From a bacterium (GTDB lineage: Bacteria; Patescibacteriota; Minisyncoccia; Phycocordibacterales; UBA5272): a stretch of DNA of 23,954 nucleotides. Within the stretch, counting starts at the first letter, position 1. Each line of letters begins with the position of its first letter. This document shows positions 13,337-20,485 of this stretch, piece by piece. The notes under the pieces were generated by a model that had not been told where the DNA came from, did no database searches, and worked only from the letters and a program-made list of their open reading frames with translations. Both the position numbers and the translations under genes were made by a program. The stretch is from positions 1 to 23,954 of the forward strand of contig JAHFND010000004.1 of assembly GCA_023267475.1 (NCBI GenBank), given 5' to 3'.

Positions 13337-14227
13337 CTATTTTCTAAACAACTGAAGAAGAAAATGTCCTAAATATTTACGTCTTGAAAATACAGCACTA
13401 AATATAAACGCAAGAATCATAAGAGCACCACCGAATACCTGTATAGGAGATGTGGCTTCCAAAAAAATAACCCAAGAAAATATAGCACCAGTTAGTGGTT
13501 CGATTACTCCATCATAAATGGTAGCAATCATCTCATCTGCCCACTTACATGCCCACTGAATTATCGCAAAAGGGATAGTGGTAAAAAGAATTGTCTGCCA
13601 TAATACTTCATAACGAATACTTGGAATAACTGCAAAAGATAGATTTGCAAACTGTCCCCAAATAAGACATAAAACTGAAATAGTAAAAAACTGCTGAATA
13701 CAAAGCGTAGTAATGTGATGACTCTTTTCTCCTTCGAATCTTTCTGAATAAATAAAATAAAATGCAGACGCAAGTGCAGATACTAATAATATCGCATCTC
13801 CATAACTAAACCCAGTCAACCCTCCAACTAAAAAATACATTCCTATAATAGCTAAAATAATTGCAATATTGTCTCTTAATTTAACTTTTCTCCTATACAT
13901 TAAATAGCTGACGTAAGGAATAATTAGCATCCCTAAATTCGTAAGAAAGACAGTATTTGCAGATGATGTCATATCAAGACCAACCATTTCTAATATTTCC
14001 ATTCCAGATAAAAATATCCCCAGTATTATTCCCTCTCGCCATCTATATGTAAGTGGTATTTTTTTAACAAGTGCGTAAATTACAAATACAATCCCGGAGA
14101 AAAGAAAATTCCAGAATGTAAATGAAATAGGATTTATAAATTCAAGAAGTGGTTTCTGTACAGCATAACTTGCTCCCCAAAGTATTGCTGCAATTAGAAA
14201 AACTACTTTTGATTTATTCTTAGTCAT
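13337..14227 (-). CDS. EamA/DMT-family membrane transporter
   Basis: 296 residues with about ten hydrophobic helices in two repeated halves, as in the drug/metabolite transporter superfamily. The first half has ILWGASYAVQKPLL, typical of the family's first helix; the second half has the EPLTGAIFSW motif in its fourth helix. The substrate cannot be read from the sequence; relatives export amino acids, sugars or nucleotides. The start is placed at MTKNKSK because the aldolase stop TAA lies 1 nt before that ATG, so the two genes are translationally coupled and co-transcribed. A longer start inside the aldolase gene is possible but less economical. The link to fba hints at a metabolite of the same pathway, but this is only context. 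Confidence 0.88.
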   Translation of the reverse strand: MTKNKSKVVFLIAAILWGASYAVQKPLLEFINPISFTFWNFLFSGIVFVIYALVKKIPLTYRWREGIILGIFLSGMEILEMVGLDMTSSANTVFLTNLGMLIIPYVSYLMYRRKVKLRDNIAIILAIIGMYFLVGGLTGFSYGDAILLVSALASAFYFIYSERFEGEKSHHITTLCIQQFFTISVLCLIWGQFANLSFAVIPSIRYEVLWQTILFTTIPFAIIQWACKWADEMIATIYDGVIEPLTGAIFSWVIFLEATSPIQVFGGALMILAFIFSAVFSRRKYLGHFLLQLFRK

Positions 14228-14228
14228 T

Positions 14229-15119
14229 TTATTCAGAATATAATTCCATTTTTGCACGTACGACTTTCTTCATCTCATCCTGGCCTTCTTTTCCAAATTT
14301 ATACCCTGCCACTTCATTCGGATTTTTTTCCATGAAATCTTTTTCTCCATCACGAAATGCTTTTCTTATTTCAGTATTAATATGAATAATACTTATTCCT
14401 TCATCTACAGCATTCTTTAGATCATCATCCGTATTACCACTCGCTCCATGAAGTACCAGTGGTACGTCCACTGCACGACTGATTTCTTTTAATCTATCAA
14501 TATGAAGTTTTGGTTCTGGGGCATTCACTAACATTCCATGCACATTTCCAATTGCAGGCGCAAACATATCTATTCCTGTACGAATCACAAAATCTTTTGC
14601 TTGTTCAGATGTAGTCAGATTCTCATCACTTACTCCTTCGGGCAAGGATTCATTTAATGATGATGATTGCCCAATATATCCAAGCTCTGCTTCCACTAAT
14701 ACTCTTACACCTTTCTTTGATTCATAACTTCGAACATAATCTACACACTTCTTCACAAGTTCTACGTTCTCTTCATAAGGAAGTTTTGCACCATCTATTA
14801 TTACACTGTCATAACCTGCTTCTACTGCTTGTATAACTTTTTCAAAAGAATATGTATGATCTGCATTTAAAAAAATAGGAACATTATATTCTTGATTAAG
14901 TTCATTCACTATTTGGCGTGCCATCTCAAGCCCAATGTATGCACGCTCGCCTTCACTCACTCCGATTATCACTGGTTGCTTTAATTCTTCTGCTACTTCC
15001 ACTATCGCTCGCGCTTGGTCTAGGTTAGAAATATTAAAATGCGCGATTGCTTTCCCCGCTTGCTTGTACTCATTGATCATTTCAAAATAAACTTCGCTTT
15101 GTGGGGTTAATGACTTCAT
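14229..15119 (-). CDS. fba: Class II fructose-bisphosphate aldolase
   Basis: Reversibly cleaves fructose-1,6-bisphosphate to glyceraldehyde-3-phosphate and dihydroxyacetone phosphate, using zinc. 296 residues. Visible: AHFNISNLDQ near the N-terminus, NADHTYS with D87 and zinc ligand H88, VEAELGYIG with E145, GNVHGM with H194, LVLHGASG with H224, and HINTEIRKAF for the phosphate loop. NADHT in place of the common LDHG is a mild variation; related class II enzymes (for example tagatose-bisphosphate aldolases) cannot be fully excluded. The start at MKSLTPQ is chosen because an ATG six codons upstream lies inside the -10 element. It is the first gene of an operon with the DMT transporter. Confidence 0.93.
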   Translation of the reverse strand: MKSLTPQSEVYFEMINEYKQAGKAIAHFNISNLDQARAIVEVAEELKQPVIIGVSEGERAYIGLEMARQIVNELNQEYNVPIFLNADHTYSFEKVIQAVEAGYDSVIIDGAKLPYEENVELVKKCVDYVRSYESKKGVRVLVEAELGYIGQSSSLNESLPEGVSDENLTTSEQAKDFVIRTGIDMFAPAIGNVHGMLVNAPEPKLHIDRLKEISRAVDVPLVLHGASGNTDDDLKNAVDEGISIIHINTEIRKAFRDGEKDFMEKNPNEVAGYKFGKEGQDEMKKVVRAKMELYSE

Positions 15120-15127
15120 ATCAACAC

Positions 15128-15154
15128 AGTATATCATTCCTTAAATGCTACAAT
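15128..15154. promoter_or_regulatory. Divergent overlapping promoters of fba and the pfkB-type kinase
   Basis: Minus strand: TGA-TATACT (15128-15136) ends 8 nt before the fba ATG. Plus strand: TGC-TACAAT (15146-15154) ends 10 nt before the kinase ATG. Each -10 lies about where the other promoter's -35 would be, so the two probably exclude each other. Confidence 0.6.
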
Positions 15155-15164
15155 AAAAACATAC

Positions 15165-16154
15165 ATGAACAGCGATTCTTCCTTTGATTTTATAGGTATT
15201 GGCGACACTGTAGTGGATGCTTTTATAAAGCTTTCTATTGGTCATATAGAAGAGTCCGCACAAGGTGCACTATTATGTCTACCATACGGCGCAAAAGTTC
15301 CTTACGAGTCTGTCACAGTAGTACCTGCGGTTGGAAACAGTGCGAATGCTGTAGTTTCTGCGTCACGTCTTGGACTTAAATCTGCGATAGTGAGTTTTTT
15401 GGGAGATGATAAGCATGGTGAAGATTGTCTTGAGAAATTCAGGAAAGAAAAAGTGGACACAAAATTTATTACTCAAGAAAAAGAAAAGAGTACAAATTAC
15501 CACTACGTGCTATGGCAAGGAGATGACCGTACTATTTTAATAAAGCATACTCAATTTAGTGTATCTCTCCCAGATATTGGAAATCCAAAATGGATATATC
15601 TTTCTTCACTAGGAGAACACACACTACCATTCCATGATGAAATAGCTGACTACCTAGAAAAACATAAAAGTATAAAACTAGCATTCCAACCCGGTGGATA
15701 TCAAATAAAATTTGGTAAAGAAAAACTATCTCGCATATATGCAAGAACAGATGTATTTTGTTCAAATAAAGAAGAAGCTGAGACCATTTTAGGAATACAG
15801 TCAGATGATTTTAAAGTTTTATTAGATGGAATACATGCGCTTGGGCCTAAGATAGTTTTAATAACAGATGGACCACATGGAGCTTATATGAAAACAAATG
15901 AAGAATACTATGAACCATTATTTCCTGATCCAAAACCACCACTAGAAAGAACTGGTGCAGGAGATGCTTTTTCTAGCACATTTGTCTCTTATTTAGCTCT
16001 TGGATATTCTCCAGAAGAAGCGATATTACGTGCACCTATCAATAGTATGAATGTAGAACAGCATATCGGTGCACAAGAAGGTCTTTTAACTAAAGATGAA
16101 ATAGAAAATGATTTAAAGAAAGCACCAGAGAATTATAAACTCTCTACTATCTAA
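15165..16154 (+). CDS. PfkB/ribokinase-family sugar or nucleoside kinase
   Basis: ATP-dependent kinase of the ribokinase fold, 329 residues. The N-terminal GIGDTVVDAF, the first family signature region VGNSANAVVSASRLG (56-70) and the second, RTGAGDAF (262-269) with catalytic base D267, are all present, as is ITDGPHGAY (233-241). The substrate is not clear. Surrounded by aldolase, transketolase, epimerase and isomerase genes, it could phosphorylate fructose-6-phosphate, ribose or a nucleoside. Since many CPR bacteria lack classical PfkA, an upstream role in sugar entry is plausible but not shown. It has no Shine-Dalgarno and is probably leaderless. Its 3' end overlaps the convergent transketolase gene by 8 nt. 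Confidence 0.88.
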   Translation: MNSDSSFDFIGIGDTVVDAFIKLSIGHIEESAQGALLCLPYGAKVPYESVTVVPAVGNSANAVVSASRLGLKSAIVSFLGDDKHGEDCLEKFRKEKVDTKFITQEKEKSTNYHYVLWQGDDRTILIKHTQFSVSLPDIGNPKWIYLSSLGEHTLPFHDEIADYLEKHKSIKLAFQPGGYQIKFGKEKLSRIYARTDVFCSNKEEAETILGIQSDDFKVLLDGIHALGPKIVLITDGPHGAYMKTNEEYYEPLFPDPKPPLERTGAGDAFSSTFVSYLALGYSPEEAILRAPINSMNVEQHIGAQEGLLTKDEIENDLKKAPENYKLSTI

Positions 16155-17133
16155 CTACACTTCTGATTTTTTCTGCTATATGTTTTGAAGTGAGACCATA
16201 CTCTTCATAAAGTTCAACTGGTTTTCCACTCTGACCGAATCTATCTTCTACACCAACACGAGCAACTGGCATAGGGTGATGTTCTCCTAAATATTCTGCG
16301 ATAGCACTTCCAAGCCCACCTGAGGTTTGATGTTCTTCTACTGTTACAATTCCGCGTACATCTTTTACAAATCGTAAAAGAAATGCAGTATCTAGTGGTT
16401 TTATTTGTGGCATATTTACTACTGTTACTCCTATTCCCTCTTTCTCGAGTTCTTTTGCCGCTTTTAACGCTTCATAAATAATCGGACCACATGCAATAAC
16501 TCCAACCTTATGAATAAATTCTCCTCCATGTTTAGTTTGGGCCATGTGCATTATGTATGCTTTCCCATTATTAAAATTATGATGCTCTGGAAGCATAAGT
16601 GGTGTCTTCTCACGTGTGAGACGAATATATGTAGGGTACTTCGTGGTTGCTATATGTTCTGTAATCATACGAGCTTCGACTGCATCACACGGCACGAACA
16701 CTTGCATATTTGGAATCATACGCATAAGTGCAATATCTTCTAATGCTTGATGTGTAGCACCATCAGGTCCAACTGATACACCAGAATGAGCACCAACTAT
16801 TTTCACTGGTTGGTTATTATATGCGATAGTAGTACGAATTTGTTCCCAATTTCTACCTGGAGAAAACATAGCATAACTCGCCATAAAAGGAATATAACCC
16901 ATAGCTGCCATTCCACTTGCCACTCCTGACATTGCTTGTTCTGTAATACCTACTTCAAAGAATCTCAAAGGAAATTCTGTGCGAAATTTATCCATTCTTA
17001 CGCTCTCTGTGAGATCTGCACATAGCGCGACTACTCTTCCATCTAATTTCCCAGCATTAACAAGACCCTCACCAAATCCATCTCGTGTTGGCTTTTCTTC
17101 TTCTTTAGTTGTGAATAATGTTTCTCTTAACAT
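16147..17133 (-). CDS. tktC: Transketolase, C-terminal subunit (pyrimidine-binding and C-terminal domains)
   Basis: One half of a split transketolase, which moves two-carbon units between sugar phosphates. 328 residues. FEVGITEQAM (59-68) carries the glutamate (E65) that activates thiamine diphosphate. GAHSGVSVGPDGATHQ supplies substrate and cofactor contacts, and the last about 120 residues form the C-terminal domain (PQIKPLDTAFL, VTVEEHQTSGGLG). It must pair with the product of the upstream gene, whose stop codon lies 5 nt away. 1-deoxyxylulose-5-phosphate synthase and pyruvate dehydrogenase E1 share this fold, but the split architecture and the neighbours favour transketolase. The symbol is descriptive only. 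Confidence 0.9.
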   Translation of the reverse strand: MLRETLFTTKEEEKPTRDGFGEGLVNAGKLDGRVVALCADLTESVRMDKFRTEFPLRFFEVGITEQAMSGVASGMAAMGYIPFMASYAMFSPGRNWEQIRTTIAYNNQPVKIVGAHSGVSVGPDGATHQALEDIALMRMIPNMQVFVPCDAVEARMITEHIATTKYPTYIRLTREKTPLMLPEHHNFNNGKAYIMHMAQTKHGGEFIHKVGVIACGPIIYEALKAAKELEKEGIGVTVVNMPQIKPLDTAFLLRFVKDVRGIVTVEEHQTSGGLGSAIAEYLGEHHPMPVARVGVEDRFGQSGKPVELYEEYGLTSKHIAEKIRSVVR

Positions 17134-17138
17134 AATAT

Positions 17139-17999
17139 TTAATCGAATTGTACTTTACCTCGCATAGAGCGTAATTCTTTCAATGCAATCCTCCCCTCTT
17201 CAGTGCTTGGAGTTTTCCCATGCCATCTATAATCACCTTCAAATTGTGGTACCCCTTTAGATGGAATTGTATGAGCGATAATTACAGTAGGTTTATCCAT
17301 GCTACTTTTCGCAGCTCCAACTGCACGCATAATATCTCTGAAATTATGCCCATCAATTTCAATGACGTGAAAATTGAAAGTCTCTAATTTATCTTTTAGT
17401 GATTCAAGCGGAAGTACGTCTTCAGTGTAACCATCTATTTGAATAGTATTTCTATCTATGATTGGAATTACTTTTGTTAAGCGATATTTATTTAATAATA
17501 GAAATGATTCCCAATTTTGTCCTTCATCTAATTCTCCATCTCCCATTAAACAATAAAAATATCTATCTGGCTTATGATTTTCCAATCTATCCATAAGCGC
17601 CATACCGATTGCTTGTGATAATCCGCAACCAAGTGGACCAGATGTTGTCTCAAGTCCAGGAAGTGATTCACGATGTGGATGACCCTGAAGACGTGAACCA
17701 AACTTCCTAAGTGATTTAAGTTCTGAGACAGAAAAATATCCAGCGTGAGCGAGGGTTGCATAAAGCGCAGGAACAATATGACCATTTGAAAGAATTACAC
17801 GATCACGCTCTGCCCAATCTGGATGTCTAGGATTATGTCTTAAAATACGAAAATAAAGCGCAGTGAATACATCCGTCATATCAAGTGGACCTGCCGTATG
17901 ACCACTTCCTGCTTCTACAAGCATTTTGATAATACTCTCGCGTATATCTTCTGCACGCAAAGTGAGTGCCTGTACTTCTACATCAGTGAGTGAATGCAT
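17139..17999 (-). CDS. tktN: Transketolase, N-terminal subunit (diphosphate-binding domain)
   Basis: Thiamine-diphosphate-binding half of the split transketolase, 286 residues. GSGHTAGPLDMTDVF (32-45) is the substrate-channel motif, with T in place of the usual P. RDRVILSNGHIVPALY (66-80), TTSGPLGCGLSQAIGMAL (118-135) and the magnesium/diphosphate motif GDGELDEGQNWE (153-164) follow, with DRNTIQIDG (182-190). All are typical of transketolase rather than DXS. It is first in a two-gene unit with the C-terminal half. It has its own -10 element 6 nt before the ATG, preceded by three 7-nt repeats, so it can be transcribed apart from the rpe gene 57 nt upstream. Confidence 0.92.
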   Translation of the reverse strand: MHSLTDVEVQALTLRAEDIRESIIKMLVEAGSGHTAGPLDMTDVFTALYFRILRHNPRHPDWAERDRVILSNGHIVPALYATLAHAGYFSVSELKSLRKFGSRLQGHPHRESLPGLETTSGPLGCGLSQAIGMALMDRLENHKPDRYFYCLMGDGELDEGQNWESFLLLNKYRLTKVIPIIDRNTIQIDGYTEDVLPLESLKDKLETFNFHVIEIDGHNFRDIMRAVGAAKSSMDKPTVIIAHTIPSKGVPQFEGDYRWHGKTPSTEEGRIALKELRSMRGKVQFD

Positions 18000-18005
18000 A
18001 TAAAT

Positions 18006-18011
18006 AGTATA
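18006..18011 (-). promoter_or_regulatory. -10 element of tktN
   Basis: TATACT ends 6 nt before the ATG, with no normal -35; a heptamer repeat array takes its place. Confidence 0.55.
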
Positions 18012-18015
18012 CAGT

Positions 18016-18043
18016 GGGTAGTAAGTAGTGAGTAGTGGGTAAC
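18016..18043 (-). repeat. Heptamer repeat array ahead of tktN
   Basis: On the minus strand: ACTACTC, ACTACTT, ACTACCC in direct succession, preceded by a degenerate copy GTTACCC, then 4 nt (ACTG) to the -10. It covers the spacer and -35 region. The layout matches the array ahead of gap. Confidence 0.8.
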
Positions 18044-18056
18044 AAAAATAACTTTT

Positions 18057-18716
18057 CTATCCATTCACTGCCAAATTTAATTCTCTAAATGATTCTCCCA
18101 CATCCTCATGTCCAAAAATATATGATCCGACAACTATAGTGTCTGTGCCAACACCTGCTAAAGCTTTTGCAGAATCTAACTTAATACCACCATCTACTTG
18201 CACTTTCATTTCACCAAATCTTTTCTTCATTTCTTTTACGCGTTCTGGAGTTTCTTCATTAAAAAATTGTCCTTGCTCTCCGATCTTATTTATACCCATT
18301 ATTTGAATAAACACATTAGGATAAAGAGATTGTATCTTACGAACCATATCAGCATGAAAATCTACACTTTTATCATTCGATACTGCTATACCAAGTGCTA
18401 TATTTCTAGAAGAAACCATAGACACAAGATTTGTAACATCTTCATCAGAAAACATATCTACGTGCGCAACTATACAAGTAGCTCCTATAGAAATACAGTA
18501 TGGAACGTACACTGCCCAATGATTCATCATGATATCAAACTCGTAAGAGAATTCTGTAGGCAATACTTCTGTGCCCAAAGGTAACCATGTTTTTTCTCTA
18601 CCAAAAACTCCATCACATATATCTATTTGCACACGAGTAACAAGACCTTCAAGACGCGTAAGTTTTTCTGTAACCTCTTCAAAACTATGTGGAAGTATTG
18701 CGGGAGTAATGTTCAT
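18057..18716 (-). CDS. Ribulose-phosphate 3-epimerase-like protein with altered metal site
   Basis: 219 residues of the Rpe TIM-barrel family; Rpe interconverts ribulose-5-phosphate and xylulose-5-phosphate. Kept: ITPAIL at the start, D32 and D35 in QIDICDG, the MGINKIGEQGQFF phosphate loop (140-152) and VQVDGGIK with D175. Altered: known enzymes bind metal through H-x-D and a histidine in DVHLM, but here these are Q30 and M63 (FDIMMN). The N-terminal serine of PSIL is alanine. Two of four metal ligands are thus missing, so it may be a metal-independent epimerase, a different enzyme of the fold, or use other ligands. It is the third gene of the gap-rpiB-rpe operon, with 1 nt between the rpiB stop and this ATG. 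No symbol is given because activity is in doubt. Confidence 0.8.
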   Translation of the reverse strand: MNITPAILPHSFEEVTEKLTRLEGLVTRVQIDICDGVFGREKTWLPLGTEVLPTEFSYEFDIMMNHWAVYVPYCISIGATCIVAHVDMFSDEDVTNLVSMVSSRNIALGIAVSNDKSVDFHADMVRKIQSLYPNVFIQIMGINKIGEQGQFFNEETPERVKEMKKRFGEMKVQVDGGIKLDSAKALAGVGTDTIVVGSYIFGHEDVGESFRELNLAVNG

Positions 18717-18717
18717 A

Positions 18718-19176
18718 TTATTTTGTTACATTTTCAATCTGTATAATTCTATCGGCATGTCGCTCTAAATGTGAAAATGGTGTAGCTAAAAATAAATCTA
18801 TTGCTTGCTTGGCTTCATTTTCTGTTACAAATCTAACTCCAATTGAAATTACATTTGTATCATTGTCTTCACGAGATTTTTTAATAACATCAAGCGGACC
18901 ACCAGCGAAAGTTACTGCTCTTACATGCGCAAATCTATTTGCAACAATCGCCTCCCCTACACCTGATCCACCAAATATAACTGCGAAAGACGGTTCGTGT
19001 TCTGCATCCATCTGCACTTTCTCTGCTGCTCGTGCCATATATTCTGGATAATCATCTCCCATTTCAAGAGTAAGAGCACCACAGTCATATACTTCGTGAC
19101 CTTTCTCCTCTAAATAGATTTTTATATTTTCTTTATATTCGAATCCGGCATGGTCTGTCGCTAAATATATTTTCAT
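18718..19176 (-). CDS. rpiB: Ribose-5-phosphate isomerase B, glutamate-type
   Basis: Interconverts ribose-5-phosphate and ribulose-5-phosphate. 152 residues, normal length. TDHAGFEYK (7-15) is the substrate-binding start, GDDYPEY (40-46) and RFAHVRAV follow, and HLERHADRI lies near the end. The glycine loop reads FGGSGVGEAI (68-77). In E. coli a cysteine before this loop acts as the base; here it is Gly, and E75 lies where the M. tuberculosis-type enzyme uses glutamate. So this should be active as the glutamate class. It lies 4 nt after the gap stop and 1 nt before the next gene, within the same operon. Confidence 0.92.
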   Translation of the reverse strand: MKIYLATDHAGFEYKENIKIYLEEKGHEVYDCGALTLEMGDDYPEYMARAAEKVQMDAEHEPSFAVIFGGSGVGEAIVANRFAHVRAVTFAGGPLDVIKKSREDNDTNVISIGVRFVTENEAKQAIDLFLATPFSHLERHADRIIQIENVTK

Positions 19177-19180
19177 GATT

Positions 19181-20239
19181 TTATGTAATTTTCTTTCCTG
19201 CTTCTAATACGTGAGATACGAGAGTGTGGGTATATCCCATTTCATTATCATACCATGCTAGTACTTTCACCAGATTTCCCCCTACTACACGCGTCATTTT
19301 AAGGTCTGCGATTGATGCAAATGGAAGCCCTAAGATATCACTAGAGACTAATTCTTCTTCTGTAACTGCAAATATTTCTTTCCATCTATCTGTGCGTGAT
19401 GCTTCAGTGAGAATTTTATTTATCTCTTCAGCAGTAGTCTGTTTTTTAGAAATAAATGTTACATCCACGATTGAGCCTGCAGGGACTGGCACACGCATAG
19501 ATACTCCATCAAATAATCCATCCAATTTTGTAAACGCTTTTGTAACTGCAATTGCTGCACCAGTAGAAGACGGTACGATGTTTTGTGCTGCAGCACGCCC
19601 TTCACGAAAATCTTTTTTATTTGGACCGTCCACAATCCCTTGTGATGCAGTGTACGCATGCACTGTATTTAATATCGCTTTTTCGATACCAAGAGTCTCA
19701 TCAAGTATTGCTATAAGAGGTGAAGAAGCATTAGTCGTACAAGAAGCGTTAGATGTAATATTGCATGTGCCGAATTTTTCTTCATTTACACCCATCAAAA
19801 TTGTTTCTCCTAAAACTGTGGCATCAACTCCTGCTTTTGCTGGAGCAGATATTACTACATGCTTCGCTCCTGCATTTATATGAGCTTTCGCTTTATCATA
19901 AGAAGTAAATAATCCAGTGGATTCTACTACAACATCTATATTCATATCCTTCCACGGAAGAGTGCTTGGATCTTTTTCTTGGACAACCTTTACTTTCATA
20001 TCAACATCACTTTCTATCACTAAATATTGTTCTTTACTCTCTTCATGAATTTCAGCATGTACGTCAAATGAAGATACACGATATACAGTATCATACTGAA
20101 GAAGGTATGCGAGATTATGTACATCCCCCAAATCGTTCACTGCTACTATTTCAATATCCGGATGTGCGAGAGCCACTTTAAAAAATGCACGACCAATACG
20201 CCCAAATCCATTAATAGCCACGCGAAGTTTTTTATCCAT
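19181..20239 (-). CDS. gap: Glyceraldehyde-3-phosphate dehydrogenase
   Basis: Oxidises and phosphorylates glyceraldehyde-3-phosphate to 1,3-bisphosphoglycerate with NAD. 352 residues. It has the dinucleotide site INGFGRIGR (9-17) and D36 at the end of beta-2 (VNDLG), which suggests NAD rather than NADP. The active site is SNASCTTN with C167 and the partner H194 in VHAYT. SSTGAAIAV and WYDNEMGYTH are also present. It is the first gene of the operon gap-rpiB-rpe. It has no Shine-Dalgarno; TATACT ends 9 nt before the ATG and is preceded by three 7-nt repeats. Confidence 0.97.
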   Translation of the reverse strand: MDKKLRVAINGFGRIGRAFFKVALAHPDIEIVAVNDLGDVHNLAYLLQYDTVYRVSSFDVHAEIHEESKEQYLVIESDVDMKVKVVQEKDPSTLPWKDMNIDVVVESTGLFTSYDKAKAHINAGAKHVVISAPAKAGVDATVLGETILMGVNEEKFGTCNITSNASCTTNASSPLIAILDETLGIEKAILNTVHAYTASQGIVDGPNKKDFREGRAAAQNIVPSSTGAAIAVTKAFTKLDGLFDGVSMRVPVPAGSIVDVTFISKKQTTAEEINKILTEASRTDRWKEIFAVTEEELVSSDILGLPFASIADLKMTRVVGGNLVKVLAWYDNEMGYTHTLVSHVLEAGKKIT

Positions 20240-20248
20240 ATATTTCTA

Positions 20249-20254
20249 AGTATA
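20249..20254 (-). promoter_or_regulatory. -10 element of gap
   Basis: TATACT ends 9 nt before the ATG. The repeat array 4 nt upstream replaces any -35. Confidence 0.55.
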
Positions 20255-20258
20255 TCGT

Positions 20259-20279
20259 CACTAGTTGTTAGTTACTAGT
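20259..20279 (-). repeat. Heptamer repeat array ahead of gap
   Basis: On the minus strand: ACTAGTA, ACTAACA, ACTAGTG in direct succession, then 4 nt (ACGA) to the -10. Period, copy number and distance equal those of the array ahead of tktN. Confidence 0.8.
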
Positions 20280-20313
20280 TGATAATACGTACGATGCGAA
20301 TATGTGTGTTTTA

Positions 20314-20322
20314 TGTTAGAAT
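20314..20322 (+). promoter_or_regulatory. Extended -10 promoter of tRNA-Trp
   Basis: TGT-TAGAAT ends 10 nt before the mature 5' end, so the precursor would carry only about 3-4 extra nucleotides. Confidence 0.55.
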
Positions 20323-20332
20323 CTTCTGACAT

Positions 20333-20406
20333 GGGCCTATAGTTTAGTGGTAGAACAACGGCCTCCAAATCCGTTGGTCGAGGTTCGATTCCTCGTGGGC
20401 CCGCCA
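20333..20406 (+). tRNA. tRNA-Trp (anticodon CCA), with encoded 3' CCA
   Basis: A full cloverleaf can be drawn: 7-bp acceptor stem GGGCCTA with TGGGCCC (one G-U), D-arm with AGTGGTA loop, anticodon loop CTCCAAA reading CCA, T-arm CGAGG-TTCGATT-CCTCG, discriminator G and an encoded CCA. The last anticodon-stem pair (31-39) is a C-T mismatch, leaving 4 pairs. The anticodon assigns it to UGG; together with TGA used as a stop nearby, this fits the standard bacterial code. Confidence 0.95.
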
Positions 20407-20430
20407 AAATAGTGTTAATATAGCACGCTT

Positions 20431-20450
20431 AGTAAAACTCGAGTTTTACT
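20431..20450. promoter_or_regulatory. Perfect 20-bp palindrome between tRNA-Trp and the 20486 gene
   Basis: AGTAAAACTCGAGTTTTACT reads the same on both strands. It lies 12 nt upstream of the extended -10 at 20463, covering the -35 position, so an operator is possible. As RNA it would form an 8-bp stem with a TCGA loop but without a following T-run, so it could also help end the tRNA transcript. Confidence 0.6.
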
Positions 20451-20459
20451 ATACTCTAA

Positions 20460-20468
20460 TGTTATAAT
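20460..20468 (+). promoter_or_regulatory. Extended -10 promoter of the 20486 gene
   Basis: TGT-TATAAT, a perfect -10, ends 17 nt before the ATG. No Shine-Dalgarno lies in the short leader. Confidence 0.65.
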
Positions 20469-20485
20469 TAACAACAACTAAATAT

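Noticed and set aside
15120..15137. Upstream ATG for the aldolase
   Set aside because: The ATG is part of the extended -10 TGA-TATACT, so it is probably not transcribed.
19224..19883. 219-codon plus-strand ORF
   Set aside because: Long antisense shadow of gap; the gap protein is fully conserved and the shadow has no recognisable features.
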